Shown: positions 17,175 through 25,463 of the stretch, piece after piece
How positions within the stretch are numbered: the first letter of the stretch is position 1
Layout: each line of letters begins with the position of its first letter
Source: Halomarinibacterium sp034670265
Lineage (GTDB): Bacteria; Bacteroidota; Bacteroidia; Flavobacteriales; Flavobacteriaceae
Direction: 5' to 3'
Assembly: GCA_034670265.1 (NCBI GenBank)
Contig: JAXMNU010000006.1
Span: 1 to 64,000, forward strand
Length of the DNA stretch: 64,000 nt
The notes under the pieces: model-generated
The model's database searches: none
What the model was told of the DNA's origin: nothing
The model's input: only the letters and a program-made list of their open reading frames with translations
Made by a program: the position numbers and the translations under genes

Positions 17175-17774
17175 ATGAAAATATTAGTAATTGGCGGTTC
17201 TGGAACCATTGGAAAGAAAGTAGTAGAATATCTGAAGCAGAAGCACGAAGTTTTAATTGGTGGTAGGAATTCTGGGGATGTGAAAATTGATTTGGAGGAT
17301 ATTCATTCAATTGAAAAAGCTTTGAGTTCAATTTCTGAATTAGATGCTATTGTGAATATTTCGGGAGAAGCAAAATGGGATAAATTTGATAGCCTAACAG
17401 AAGATGATTTCTACATAGGAATAAAAAGCAAGTTAATGGGTCAGGTTAATTTAGTTCGTATAGGAAAGAAATTCCTCAATAAGGGAGGCTCCTTCACTCT
17501 AACAACTGGAGTATTAGCTGATGATCCTGTGGATATGACTACAAGTGCAGCTATGGTAAATGGTGCAATAAATAGTTTTGTTAAAGCCGTTGCTTTAGAA
17601 CTCGAAAATCATAGAATTAATGTAGTTTCAGCTGGATTGGTTGAAGATGCTTTTGAAAAATATAAAGATTATTTTCCAGGTCACGACCCCGTTCCGATGC
17701 AAAAAGTAATAAATGGGTATGTGAAAAGTATTGAAGGAAAAATTAATGGAGAAATCATTAAAGTGAATGCTTAA
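17175..17774 (+). CDS. Short-chain dehydrogenase/reductase-like protein lacking the usual YxxxK
   Basis: 199 residues from the ATG at 17175; an ATG at 17166 adds three residues and overlaps paaJ. An N-terminal Rossmann motif, VIGGSGTIGKKV, binds NAD(P). NISGEAKW corresponds to the NxxG strand and TLTTGVLADDP to the catalytic Ser strand. Where a classical SDR has Tyr-x-x-x-Lys, this protein reads AAMVNGAINSFVKA, with no Tyr, so a standard SDR mechanism is doubtful. It lies between paaJ and paaZ with gaps of 1-2 bases and is not part of the known paa core. Function unknown. Confidence 0.75.
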   Translation: MKILVIGGSGTIGKKVVEYLKQKHEVLIGGRNSGDVKIDLEDIHSIEKALSSISELDAIVNISGEAKWDKFDSLTEDDFYIGIKSKLMGQVNLVRIGKKFLNKGGSFTLTTGVLADDPVDMTTSAAMVNGAINSFVKAVALELENHRINVVSAGLVEDAFEKYKDYFPGHDPVPMQKVINGYVKSIEGKINGEIIKVNA

Positions 17775-17776
17775 TT

Positions 17777-20272
17777 ATGAAAAAAGTACAACACTATATA
17801 AACGGGAAATGGCTTGATGGGGAAGGAACAGGAGTGCCTATTTTGGATTCAGTTACAGGAGAGCATTTTACCAATATCACAACAGAAGGCTTGGATGTGG
17901 CTTCAGTTCTTCAATACGGAAGGGATAAAGGGGAAACACTCCGAAAAATGACCTTTCAAGAACGTGGCTTGATGCTGAAAAAATTGGCGATGTATCTTAC
18001 GAAACGTAAAGATGCCTTTTACGAATTAAGTTATCGTACAGGTGCCACTAAAATAGATAGTTGGATTGATATTGAAGGTGGCTTTGGAAATTTATTTGCC
18101 AATGCCTCCCTTCGGAAATTATTTCCAAATCAGTCGTATCACGTAGAAGGGGATCCTATCGATTTATCCCGCGGTGGTCGTTTTATGGCACATCACATTA
18201 TGGTGCCACGACGTGGTGTAGCAGTTCACATCAATGCCTACAACTTCCCAGTTTGGGGAATGTTAGAAAAATGTGCGGTTAACTGGATGGCAGGGATGCC
18301 CGCTGTAGTATTACCAGCACCACAAACGGCCTATTTAACCGAAGCGGTGGTAAAAGAAATTATTGTTTCAGGGATTTTACCCGAAGGAGCATTGCAGTTA
18401 ATTAGCGGAACCGCAAAAACCATTTTAGATACTGTACAATCTCAAGATGTGGTTACGTTCACCGGTTCGGCAAGCACGGGACGAATGTTGAAAAATCATC
18501 CGCAATTGATAGAAGAATCGGTTCCATTTACCATGGAGGCAGATAGTTTAAACGCTTCTATTTTAGGAGAAGATGCAGTGCCAGGAACTCCAGAATTCGA
18601 TTTATTTATAAAAGAGGTTCGGAAAGAAATGACGGTGAAAGCAGGACAAAAATGCACCGCTATTCGTAGAATTATTGTTCCAGAAAAACTAGTGGAAGAT
18701 GTGCAGATAGCCATCGGAAAAGAATTAGATAAAGTAACCATTGGAGATCCGCGATTACGTGAAGTACGTATGGGTGCGTTGGTGGATAAAAAACAATGTG
18801 AATCTGTAAAGGAACAAATTCAGAAAATTGCTAAAACTGCGAATATCGTTTACGGCAGTTTAGATGAAGTAGAAACCATGGGTGCCGATGCAAAAAAAGG
18901 AGCCTTCTTAAAACCGATTTTACTTCGCGAAGATAAACCTCTTAAAAACGAAGCAGCACACATCACAGAAGCTTTCGGTCCAGTGAGCACTTTGATGCCT
19001 TATAAAAATTTAGAGGAAGCCATTCAGCTTTCACACATGGGGAAAGGGTCGTTAGTTTCATCCATTGTCACTTTTGATGATACAATTGCAAAAGAATATA
19101 CTGTTAATGCAGCTTCCCATCATGGTAGAATACTCATTCTTAATCGTGAAAATGGACAACAAAGCACTGGTCATGGTTCTCCTTTACCCACTTTAATTCA
19201 CGGTGGTCCAGGTCGTGCAGGCGGTGGTGAAGAAATGGGTGGTATGCGTGGAATTAAACATTATTTACAACGTTGTGCCGTGCAAGGAACGCCCACAACT
19301 TTAACTGAAGTAACTGGAATTTACCAGCCGAAAGGAGCCTATAAAGAAACCGAAAAACATCCATTTCAGTATCATTGGGAAGACATTCAACCCGGAATGT
19401 CATTGCAAACACATAAGCGAACCATTACCGATGGTGACATCGTCAATTTTGCAAACTTAACTTGGGACCATTTTTATGCCCATACCGATATCACTTCCCT
19501 TGACGGAAGTATTTTCGAAAAGCGAACTGCTCATGGATATTTCATTTTAGCCGCTGCAGCGGGATTGTTTGTGTATCCTAATAAAGGGCCAGTAGCAGCC
19601 AATTATGGATTGGAAGATTGCCGTTTCCTTCGTCCGTTATATCATAACGACACTATTTATGTGCGTTTAACGTGCAAACAAAAAATAGATCGGGAACAAC
19701 GTGGAACCGAACTACCAAGCGGCATTGTAAAATGGTACGGCGAAGTGTTCGATACCGATGATGAATTGGTTGCCATTGTAACAGTTTTGACAATGGTTCA
19801 GAAAAAACAAACTGTATTTACAGAAATGACTTCGGAAAAAATATCAGATTGTTTAGCAAAACTTACTGAAGATTCGAAACCACAATGGGGAAAACTAACT
19901 CCTCAACATATGGTAGAACATTTAGAATATACCTATCGAATTGCTTCAGGTGAGATTCAAGATTTTGACGTTGCGACTCCTGAGAAAATTTTGGAAAAAG
20001 TGCATTCCACCTTATATAATTATGATAAAATGCCACGTGAATATGATTTTCCATTGAGAGAAAAATCAAAAATGGCGGAGTTAAAACACTCAGACTTAGA
20101 AATTGCAAAACAAAAATTACTAGAAGCGAGAGAAGAATATCTTCAGTATTTTAAAGAAAATCCAGAAGCCAAAACCAAAAACGTGGTCTTTGGCGAACTC
20201 AATAAATTTGAATGGTATTTGATGGAAAGAAAACACTTAAATCACCATTTTGAACAATTCAATTTGTTATAA
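17777..20272 (+). CDS. paaZ: PaaZ: oxepin-CoA hydrolase / aldehyde dehydrogenase with an extra C-terminal DUF1569-like domain
   Basis: 831 residues against 681 in E. coli. Residues ~1-520 are an aldehyde dehydrogenase: FTGSASTGR, FTMEAD with the general-base Glu, and Cys293 in GQKCTAIRR. Residues ~530-680 are a MaoC-type hotdog hydratase that opens the oxepin ring: DFxxxH-like WDHFYAHTD and HGYFILAAAAGLF. The last ~150 residues (from about 683) are absent from E. coli PaaZ and look like DUF1569 of the DinB superfamily: LTPQHMVEHLEYTY with the first His, then FGELNKFEWYLMERKHLNHHFEQF with the later His cluster. Such folds bind a metal with three His; a thiol-dependent role is possible. No frameshift or stop separates the domains. 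Confidence 0.93.
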   Translation: MKKVQHYINGKWLDGEGTGVPILDSVTGEHFTNITTEGLDVASVLQYGRDKGETLRKMTFQERGLMLKKLAMYLTKRKDAFYELSYRTGATKIDSWIDIEGGFGNLFANASLRKLFPNQSYHVEGDPIDLSRGGRFMAHHIMVPRRGVAVHINAYNFPVWGMLEKCAVNWMAGMPAVVLPAPQTAYLTEAVVKEIIVSGILPEGALQLISGTAKTILDTVQSQDVVTFTGSASTGRMLKNHPQLIEESVPFTMEADSLNASILGEDAVPGTPEFDLFIKEVRKEMTVKAGQKCTAIRRIIVPEKLVEDVQIAIGKELDKVTIGDPRLREVRMGALVDKKQCESVKEQIQKIAKTANIVYGSLDEVETMGADAKKGAFLKPILLREDKPLKNEAAHITEAFGPVSTLMPYKNLEEAIQLSHMGKGSLVSSIVTFDDTIAKEYTVNAASHHGRILILNRENGQQSTGHGSPLPTLIHGGPGRAGGGEEMGGMRGIKHYLQRCAVQGTPTTLTEVTGIYQPKGAYKETEKHPFQYHWEDIQPGMSLQTHKRTITDGDIVNFANLTWDHFYAHTDITSLDGSIFEKRTAHGYFILAAAAGLFVYPNKGPVAANYGLEDCRFLRPLYHNDTIYVRLTCKQKIDREQRGTELPSGIVKWYGEVFDTDDELVAIVTVLTMVQKKQTVFTEMTSEKISDCLAKLTEDSKPQWGKLTPQHMVEHLEYTYRIASGEIQDFDVATPEKILEKVHSTLYNYDKMPREYDFPLREKSKMAELKHSDLEIAKQKLLEAREEYLQYFKENPEAKTKNVVFGELNKFEWYLMERKHLNHHFEQFNLL

Positions 20273-20275
20273 ACT

Positions 20276-21028
20276 ATGAATCAACCCTACGTAAAACAAC
20301 ATACCCACGACGGGATTTCAACGATAGAATTTTATCATCCAGAGCACAATAGCTTACCTGGTAATTTGCTAGCTTCTTTAGTGGAAGCAATAAATCATGC
20401 AGGTGAAAATGAAGAAGTAAAAGTGGTGATCTTAAAAAGTGGAGGCGACCGTACTTTTTGTGCAGGTGCGAGCTTTCAGGAATTGATTAGTATCAATGAC
20501 CCCGAAACGGGAAAGGTTTTCTTTAGTGGTTTTGCCAATGTTATTAACGCTATGCGAAAATGTCCAAAATTTATCATTGGACGTATTCAAGGAAAAACAG
20601 TAGGAGGTGGAGTCGGCTTAGCATCCGCAACCGATTATTGTATGGCAACAAAATATGCCTCGATTAAACTAAGTGAGTTAAATGTGGGTATTGGCCCATT
20701 TGTGGTGGGTCCTGCTGTACAGCGAAAGTTAGGAGTAAGCGGAATGAGCCAAATCGCCATTGATGCTAATACGTTCTATTTGGCGGAATGGGCACAGCAA
20801 AAAGGGCTATATCAACAAGTTTTCGATTCGGTGGAGGATTTAGATGATGCCGTTCACAAATTTGCAGAGAACCTCTGTAATTATAATCCAGACGCGATGA
20901 AAGAAATGAAAGCCATGATTTGGAAAGGTACTGAAGATTGGGACACCTTATTGGCAGAAAGAGCTGCTATTTCAGGAAGATTGGTGCTTTCAGAATTTAC
21001 CAAAGAGACACTAAAAAAATATAAATAA
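20276..21028 (+). CDS. paaF: Enoyl-CoA hydratase/isomerase, probable PaaF
   Basis: 250 residues, second crotonase-fold protein of the operon. FCAGASFQEL and GKTVGGGVGLASATDYCMA form the oxyanion hole; SELNVGIGPFVVGPAVQRKLG follows. By position and by elimination it hydrates 2,3-dehydroadipyl-CoA (PaaF step). It is only modestly similar to the PaaG gene at 13605, so the two are not a recent duplication. Starts three bases after paaZ. Confidence 0.75.
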   Translation: MNQPYVKQHTHDGISTIEFYHPEHNSLPGNLLASLVEAINHAGENEEVKVVILKSGGDRTFCAGASFQELISINDPETGKVFFSGFANVINAMRKCPKFIIGRIQGKTVGGGVGLASATDYCMATKYASIKLSELNVGIGPFVVGPAVQRKLGVSGMSQIAIDANTFYLAEWAQQKGLYQQVFDSVEDLDDAVHKFAENLCNYNPDAMKEMKAMIWKGTEDWDTLLAERAAISGRLVLSEFTKETLKKYK

Positions 21029-21030
21029 CC

Positions 21031-21067
21031 CTATTCCCCCTTTGAAGGGGGTTAGGGGGATGTAATA
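21031..21067 (+). repeat. Interspersed hairpin repeat, copy 2 (paaF-paaY gap)
   Basis: The core CCCCCTTTGAAGGGGG is followed by TTAGGGGGATGTAATA. Nearly identical to 12698-12734. It starts just after the paaF stop and ends two bases before the paaY ATG, so it fills the intergenic gap. Confidence 0.8.
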
Positions 21068-21069
21068 AT

Positions 21070-21666
21070 ATGATTTACAGTTTCAAAGGACATATCCCTG
21101 TGGTACACGAGTCTAGCTTTATCCACCCGTTGGCAGCGGTAACAGGAAATGTTATCATTGGCAAGCACTGTTATATAGGTCCAGGAGCTGCTATACGAGG
21201 GGACTGGGGAGAAATTATTTTGGAAGATGGGGTGAATGTTCAGGAAAATTGTACGGTACATATGTTTCCAGGTAAGAGTATTGTTCTAAAGGAAGGTGCT
21301 CACGTAGGTCACGGAGCGGTGATTCACGGGGCTAATCTAGGACGAAATTGTTTGATTGGAATGAATAGTGTGATTATGGATGACGCCGTCATTGGCGACG
21401 AGTGTATCGTGGGAGCTATGAGTTTTGTGAAAGCAGAAACATCATTTGAAGCTCGCCAACTCATAGTGGGGAATCCAGCCAAGGCTATAAAAGAAGTTTC
21501 AGATGAAATGATTGCTTGGAAAACTGCAGGAACAAAGCTCTATCAGCAATTACCTCAAGATTGTTTTGAAACATTGAAGGAAGTAGCGCCATTACGCAAA
21601 ATTCCGAAGGATAGACCAATTCAAGAAGATTTTTATAAAACATTACAAGAGATTAAAAGAAACTAA
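21070..21666 (+). CDS. paaY: PaaY: left-handed beta-helix (gamma-carbonic-anhydrase-like) thioesterase
   Basis: 198 residues with hexapeptide repeats forming a left-handed beta-helix: AAVTGNVIIGKHCYIGPGAAIRGD, then VHMFPGKSIVLKEGAHVGHGAVIHGANLG with the metal-binding His residues of gamma-carbonic anhydrases. PaaY of E. coli (196 residues) is a metal-dependent thioesterase that removes a toxic CoA adduct formed from the ring-opened intermediate. The stop overlaps the E2 start in TAATG. Confidence 0.9.
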   Translation: MIYSFKGHIPVVHESSFIHPLAAVTGNVIIGKHCYIGPGAAIRGDWGEIILEDGVNVQENCTVHMFPGKSIVLKEGAHVGHGAVIHGANLGRNCLIGMNSVIMDDAVIGDECIVGAMSFVKAETSFEARQLIVGNPAKAIKEVSDEMIAWKTAGTKLYQQLPQDCFETLKEVAPLRKIPKDRPIQEDFYKTLQEIKRN

Positions 21667-22943
21667 TGCCAAAAGTAGAATTTACCATGCCCCGATTGGG
21701 TGAAAGTATTACCGAAGCCGCCATAATTAAATGGTTTAAAGGCGTAGGCGATACCATTGAGTTTGATGAAATTTTACTAGAAGTTGCAACAGATAAAGTA
21801 GATAGTGAAGTCCCTTCGACAATTTCTGGTACCATTGTTGAGCTTTTATACAAACAAAATGAGGTTGTTGAAATTGGCGCTCCCATTGCCATTATTGATA
21901 GTGATGGAGCAGTTTTAGAAACTAAGAATACTTCAAAAGAGGTAAAGAAAACTTCTGAAAAAGTAACTACTCAAGCTGTAAAAAAACCAAAACCTACTTC
22001 AACCTCATTCAAAGTAAATGAAAATGTGTATGTTTCTCCCTTGGTCGAAAGTATTGCCAAAGAACACCACATTAGTTTTGAAGAATTAGCGAGAATACCT
22101 GCCTCAGGTAGTGATGGAAGGCTCCGGAAAAGTGATGTAATGAATTATATCGCCGAAGGCAGACCTTTCAAATTTGCTCAACCCGTTTCAGAAGGGAATG
22201 GTTTTAAAATTCCCAATTTACAGTTCGATAAGGGTACAGGAAAAGTAGTCGAGATGGATCGTATGCGACAAATGATTGCAGACCATATGGTTTTTAGCAA
22301 GCATACTTCACCGCACGTAACTGCGTATGTGGAAGCCGATTTAACCGAAATGGTACATTGGCGAAATAAAGTTAAGCAAGATTTTCAGAAAAAACACAAT
22401 CAAAAACTAACATTTACCCCACTGTTTATTGAATGTATTTCGAAAGCCATTCAAGATTTCCCTATGATTAATTCTTCCTTAGATGGGAAAAATATTATTG
22501 TAAAAGAAGACATCCATATTGGGATGGCGACGGCATTACCATCTGGAAATTTAATTGTTCCCGTGGTTCGAAATGCTGATAAAAAATCGTTAGTCGAATT
22601 GGCTTCAGCAACGAATGATTTAGTGATAAAAGCTCGAGACGGCAAGCTCACAGCCGATGAGACGAAAGGAAGCACGTTTACTATTAGTAATGTGGGAACC
22701 TTTGGAAGTTTAATGGGAACGCCAATAATCAACCAGCCTGAAGCCGCCATCTTGGCGACTGGAATTATTAAAAAGAGAGCAGAAGTAATGGAGAACCCAG
22801 AGGGTGATACCATTGAAATTAGAAGTATGATGTATTTATCCCTTTCCTTCGACCATAGAATTGTGGATGGGTATTTGGCAGGTTCCTTTTTACGAAGAAT
22901 TGCCGATTATATGGAACAATTTGATGCAAATCGAAAGATATGA
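21666..22943 (+). CDS. 2-oxo-acid dehydrogenase E2 (dihydrolipoyl acyltransferase), branched-chain type
   Basis: 425 residues. Lipoyl domain at 1-76 with the lipoylated Lys44 in ATDKVDS; a flexible Lys/Thr linker; a peripheral subunit-binding domain (about 118-158, YVSPLVESIAKEH and GSDGRLRKSDVMNYI); and the acyltransferase core (about 190-425) with SFDHRIVDG holding the catalytic His. It passes the acyl group from E1 to CoA. It is joined by one-base overlap to paaY and by a four-base overlap to E1. Branched-chain specificity is the family default; a phenylpyruvate-derived acyl group is an inference from operon context. Confidence 0.9.
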   Translation: MPKVEFTMPRLGESITEAAIIKWFKGVGDTIEFDEILLEVATDKVDSEVPSTISGTIVELLYKQNEVVEIGAPIAIIDSDGAVLETKNTSKEVKKTSEKVTTQAVKKPKPTSTSFKVNENVYVSPLVESIAKEHHISFEELARIPASGSDGRLRKSDVMNYIAEGRPFKFAQPVSEGNGFKIPNLQFDKGTGKVVEMDRMRQMIADHMVFSKHTSPHVTAYVEADLTEMVHWRNKVKQDFQKKHNQKLTFTPLFIECISKAIQDFPMINSSLDGKNIIVKEDIHIGMATALPSGNLIVPVVRNADKKSLVELASATNDLVIKARDGKLTADETKGSTFTISNVGTFGSLMGTPIINQPEAAILATGIIKKRAEVMENPEGDTIEIRSMMYLSLSFDHRIVDGYLAGSFLRRIADYMEQFDANRKI

Positions 22944-25024
22944 TTAAGGAAGAAAAAGAAGATTTGAACACATCAAAAATTGATAAAGATATTTTAGTAC
23001 AAGGCTTTGCCAATCTTTGCACGGCTAAGGCAATGACTTTTTTATACGAAGAAAACTTTAAGGTAGTCTCTAAATATGTTCACGCTACTTCAAGAGGACA
23101 TGAGGTCATTCAAACGGCTCTAGGAATGCAATTAAAACCTCAAGATTATGCTTTTCCATATTATCGTGACGACTCGATGTTATTGGCGATTGGGATGCAG
23201 CCATATGACTTAATGTTGCAAGTGTTGGCGAAACGGGACGATCCTTTTTCGGGTGGACGTACGTATTACTCGCACCCAAGTTTAAAAGATGATGACAAAC
23301 CGAAGATTCCACATCAGAGTTCTGCCACAGGAATGCAAGCCATTCCTGCCACGGGAGTTGGCTTAGGTTTTTGGTACAAGGAAGCCGAAGGATTATGTGA
23401 TTTAGACGAAAAGCCTTTGGTAGTGTGTTCTTTAGGAGATGCTTCTGTAACCGAAGGTGAAATAGCCGAAGCTTTTCAGATGGCGGCTTTAAAACAACTC
23501 CCAATCCTATATTTAGTACAAGATAATGGATGGGATATTTCTGCAAATGCCGAAGAAACTCGTGCTCAAGATGCCTTTGAGTATGCACAAGGTTTTCACG
23601 GATTGGAAGCTATTTCTATCGATGGGACCGATTTTGAAGAGAGTTATCAAACTATTCAGAATGTCATTGAAATTATCCGAAAAGAGCGTCGTCCTTTTTT
23701 GGTTCATGCAAAAGTTCCTTTGTTAAATCACCATACTTCGGGAGTACGCATGGAATGGTATCGTGATGATTTGGAAGAAGCACGAACACGAGATCCGTAT
23801 CCAAAAATGCAAAAATTGTTGGAGGAATATGGGTATACAAAAAAAGCGATTCAGGAAATTGAAAACGATTGTATTGCAACAGTTCGTTCCGATTTTGAAA
23901 AAGCTATTAAAGCTGAAGATCCAAAACCCGAAGATTTATTCACGCACGATTTTGCGCCCACGACAATTACGGAAGAAGTTGGAGAGCGTTCACCAAAAGA
24001 TGCCGATAGGGTAGTGATGGTAGATTGTGCGCTGTTCGCTATTGAAGAATTGATGGCAAAACATAAAGAATGTTTGCTGTACGGTCAGGATGTGGGTGGA
24101 AGACTTGGAGGCGTTTTTAGAGAAGCTGCCACTTTAGCTCAAAAGTTTGGGGACAATAGAGTGTTTAATACGCCCATTCAAGAAGCATTTATCGTGGGTT
24201 CAACGGTTGGGATGAGTGCGGTAGGCTTAAAACCCATAGTTGAGGTTCAGTTTGCAGATTATATTTGGCCTGGACTCAATCAGCTTTTTACTGAAGTTTC
24301 ACGAAGCTGTTATTTGTCTAACGGCAAATGGCCCGTTTCTATGATTTTACGTGTTCCTATTGGTGCCTACGGAAGCGGAGGACCCTATCATTCTTCATCG
24401 GTTGAGAGTGTTGTAACGAATATTCGAGGATTGAAAATTGCGTATCCAAGTAATGGAGCCGATTTAAAAGGACTGTTGAAAGCAGCCTATTACGACCCTA
24501 ACCCTGTGGTGATTTTTGAACACAAAGGGTTGTATTGGAGTAAAGTGCCAGGCACCAAAGGAGCAACTAGTTTAGAACCTTCTGAAGATTATATGTTACC
24601 CTTTGGAAAGGCTTGGGTATTACAGGAAATTTGGAAGCAGGAAGAAGAAGAAACGCTTTCAATTATTACCTATGGAATGGGCGTGCACTGGGCTGTAAAT
24701 GCTTCGGAAGAGTTAGGAATGCAAGATACAATTGAAATAGTTGATTTACGAACATTGCATCCCTTGGACTATGACACCATTTTCAAAAGCGTAAAAAAAT
24801 GTGGGAAATGCCTAATTGTTACCGAAGAACCTTCCGAAAATAGTTTTTCAAGAGCATTGCAGGGGAGAATTCAAGAAGAATGTTTTCAGTATTTAGATGG
24901 CCCAGTGATGATTATTGGCAGTGAAAATATGCCAGCCATACCTTTAAATATGGTATTGGAGCAAACCATGATTCCTTCAGTAGAAAAGGTAAAAAATAAA
25001 ATTCTTCAAATTCTTCAGTATTAA
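22940..25024 (+). CDS. 2-oxo-acid dehydrogenase E1, fused alpha and beta subunits
   Basis: 694 residues. The N-terminal half (~1-340) is E1 alpha, with the thiamine-diphosphate motif GDASVTEGE...DNGW at about 155-195. The C-terminal half (~350-694) is E1 beta (GQDVGGRLGGVFREA, NTPIQEAFIVG, PIGAYGSGGPYHSSS). The single-chain form is usual in Bacteroidota. With E2 it decarboxylates a 2-oxo acid to an acyl-CoA; E3 is not encoded here and must be supplied from elsewhere. Last gene of the paa transcript as read; no strong terminator follows at once. Confidence 0.9.
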   Translation: MIKEEKEDLNTSKIDKDILVQGFANLCTAKAMTFLYEENFKVVSKYVHATSRGHEVIQTALGMQLKPQDYAFPYYRDDSMLLAIGMQPYDLMLQVLAKRDDPFSGGRTYYSHPSLKDDDKPKIPHQSSATGMQAIPATGVGLGFWYKEAEGLCDLDEKPLVVCSLGDASVTEGEIAEAFQMAALKQLPILYLVQDNGWDISANAEETRAQDAFEYAQGFHGLEAISIDGTDFEESYQTIQNVIEIIRKERRPFLVHAKVPLLNHHTSGVRMEWYRDDLEEARTRDPYPKMQKLLEEYGYTKKAIQEIENDCIATVRSDFEKAIKAEDPKPEDLFTHDFAPTTITEEVGERSPKDADRVVMVDCALFAIEELMAKHKECLLYGQDVGGRLGGVFREAATLAQKFGDNRVFNTPIQEAFIVGSTVGMSAVGLKPIVEVQFADYIWPGLNQLFTEVSRSCYLSNGKWPVSMILRVPIGAYGSGGPYHSSSVESVVTNIRGLKIAYPSNGADLKGLLKAAYYDPNPVVIFEHKGLYWSKVPGTKGATSLEPSEDYMLPFGKAWVLQEIWKQEEEETLSIITYGMGVHWAVNASEELGMQDTIEIVDLRTLHPLDYDTIFKSVKKCGKCLIVTEEPSENSFSRALQGRIQEECFQYLDGPVMIIGSENMPAIPLNMVLEQTMIPSVEKVKNKILQILQY

Positions 25025-25089
25025 AAAATAGGGTAAATACCCCTTTCATATAAACTTTAGGTGTCTTAATTTTATTAAAAATTAAAATT

Positions 25090-25416
25090 ATGTACCAATA
25101 CAAAGCAAAGATTATTGATGTGTACGATGGGGATACCGTTACTGCTGTAGTGGATTTAGGTTTTCTTCACTTTCAAGAAATGAAATTACGTTTGTACGGA
25201 ATTGACACACCAGAATTAAGAGGTGAGGAACGTGAGCAAGGATTAGTGGTTAGAGATATTTTACGAGGTCTCATTTTGGATAAGGAGGTTGAGATACATT
25301 CTTACAAAGACAAACAAGGAAAATATGGTAGGTATTTGGCAACGATTTTACTCGATGGTATTAATATAAATCAATGGCTTTTGGATCAGGGTCATGCTGT
25401 TCCTTATATGCCATAA
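25090..25416 (+). CDS. Thermonuclease (SNase-fold) family protein, cytosolic short form
   Basis: 108 residues, a minimal SNase domain: VYDGDTVTAVVDLGF with the calcium-binding Asp, then LRLYGIDTPELRGEE with a catalytic Arg/Glu region, and GRYLATILLDGININQWLLDQGHA. No signal peptide, in contrast to secreted staphylococcal-type nucleases. Nuclease activity is likely but not certain because part of the usual C-terminal helix is short. It follows the E1 gene by 65 bases and is closed by a strong bidirectional terminator. Confidence 0.85.
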   Translation: MYQYKAKIIDVYDGDTVTAVVDLGFLHFQEMKLRLYGIDTPELRGEEREQGLVVRDILRGLILDKEVEIHSYKDKQGKYGRYLATILLDGININQWLLDQGHAVPYMP

Positions 25417-25443
25417 GAAAAGGCGCTCGGTGGCGCCTTTTCT
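25416..25443. terminator. Bidirectional terminator between convergent genes
   Basis: An 11-bp stem, AGAAAAGGCGC (25416-25426) against GCGCCTTTTCT, with a 6-base loop and A/T-rich flanks on both sides. It sits between the thermonuclease gene (+) and the repeat protein gene (-) and can serve both. Confidence 0.85.
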
Positions 25444-25463
25444 ATAATTACATCAAATCCTTA

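Noticed and set aside
21810..21836. CCCTTCGACAATTTCTGG within E2 resembles the CCTTCGACAAGCTCAGG palindrome found in paaH.
   Set aside because: It encodes the normal lipoyl-domain sequence VDSEVPSTISGTI next to the lipoylated Lys and lacks the second half of the palindrome, so the resemblance is coincidental.
25031..25045. GGGTAAATACCC after the E1 gene as a terminator of the paa operon.
   Set aside because: The stem is only four or five base pairs with a tiny loop and a poor T run; the strong terminator is after the thermonuclease gene.
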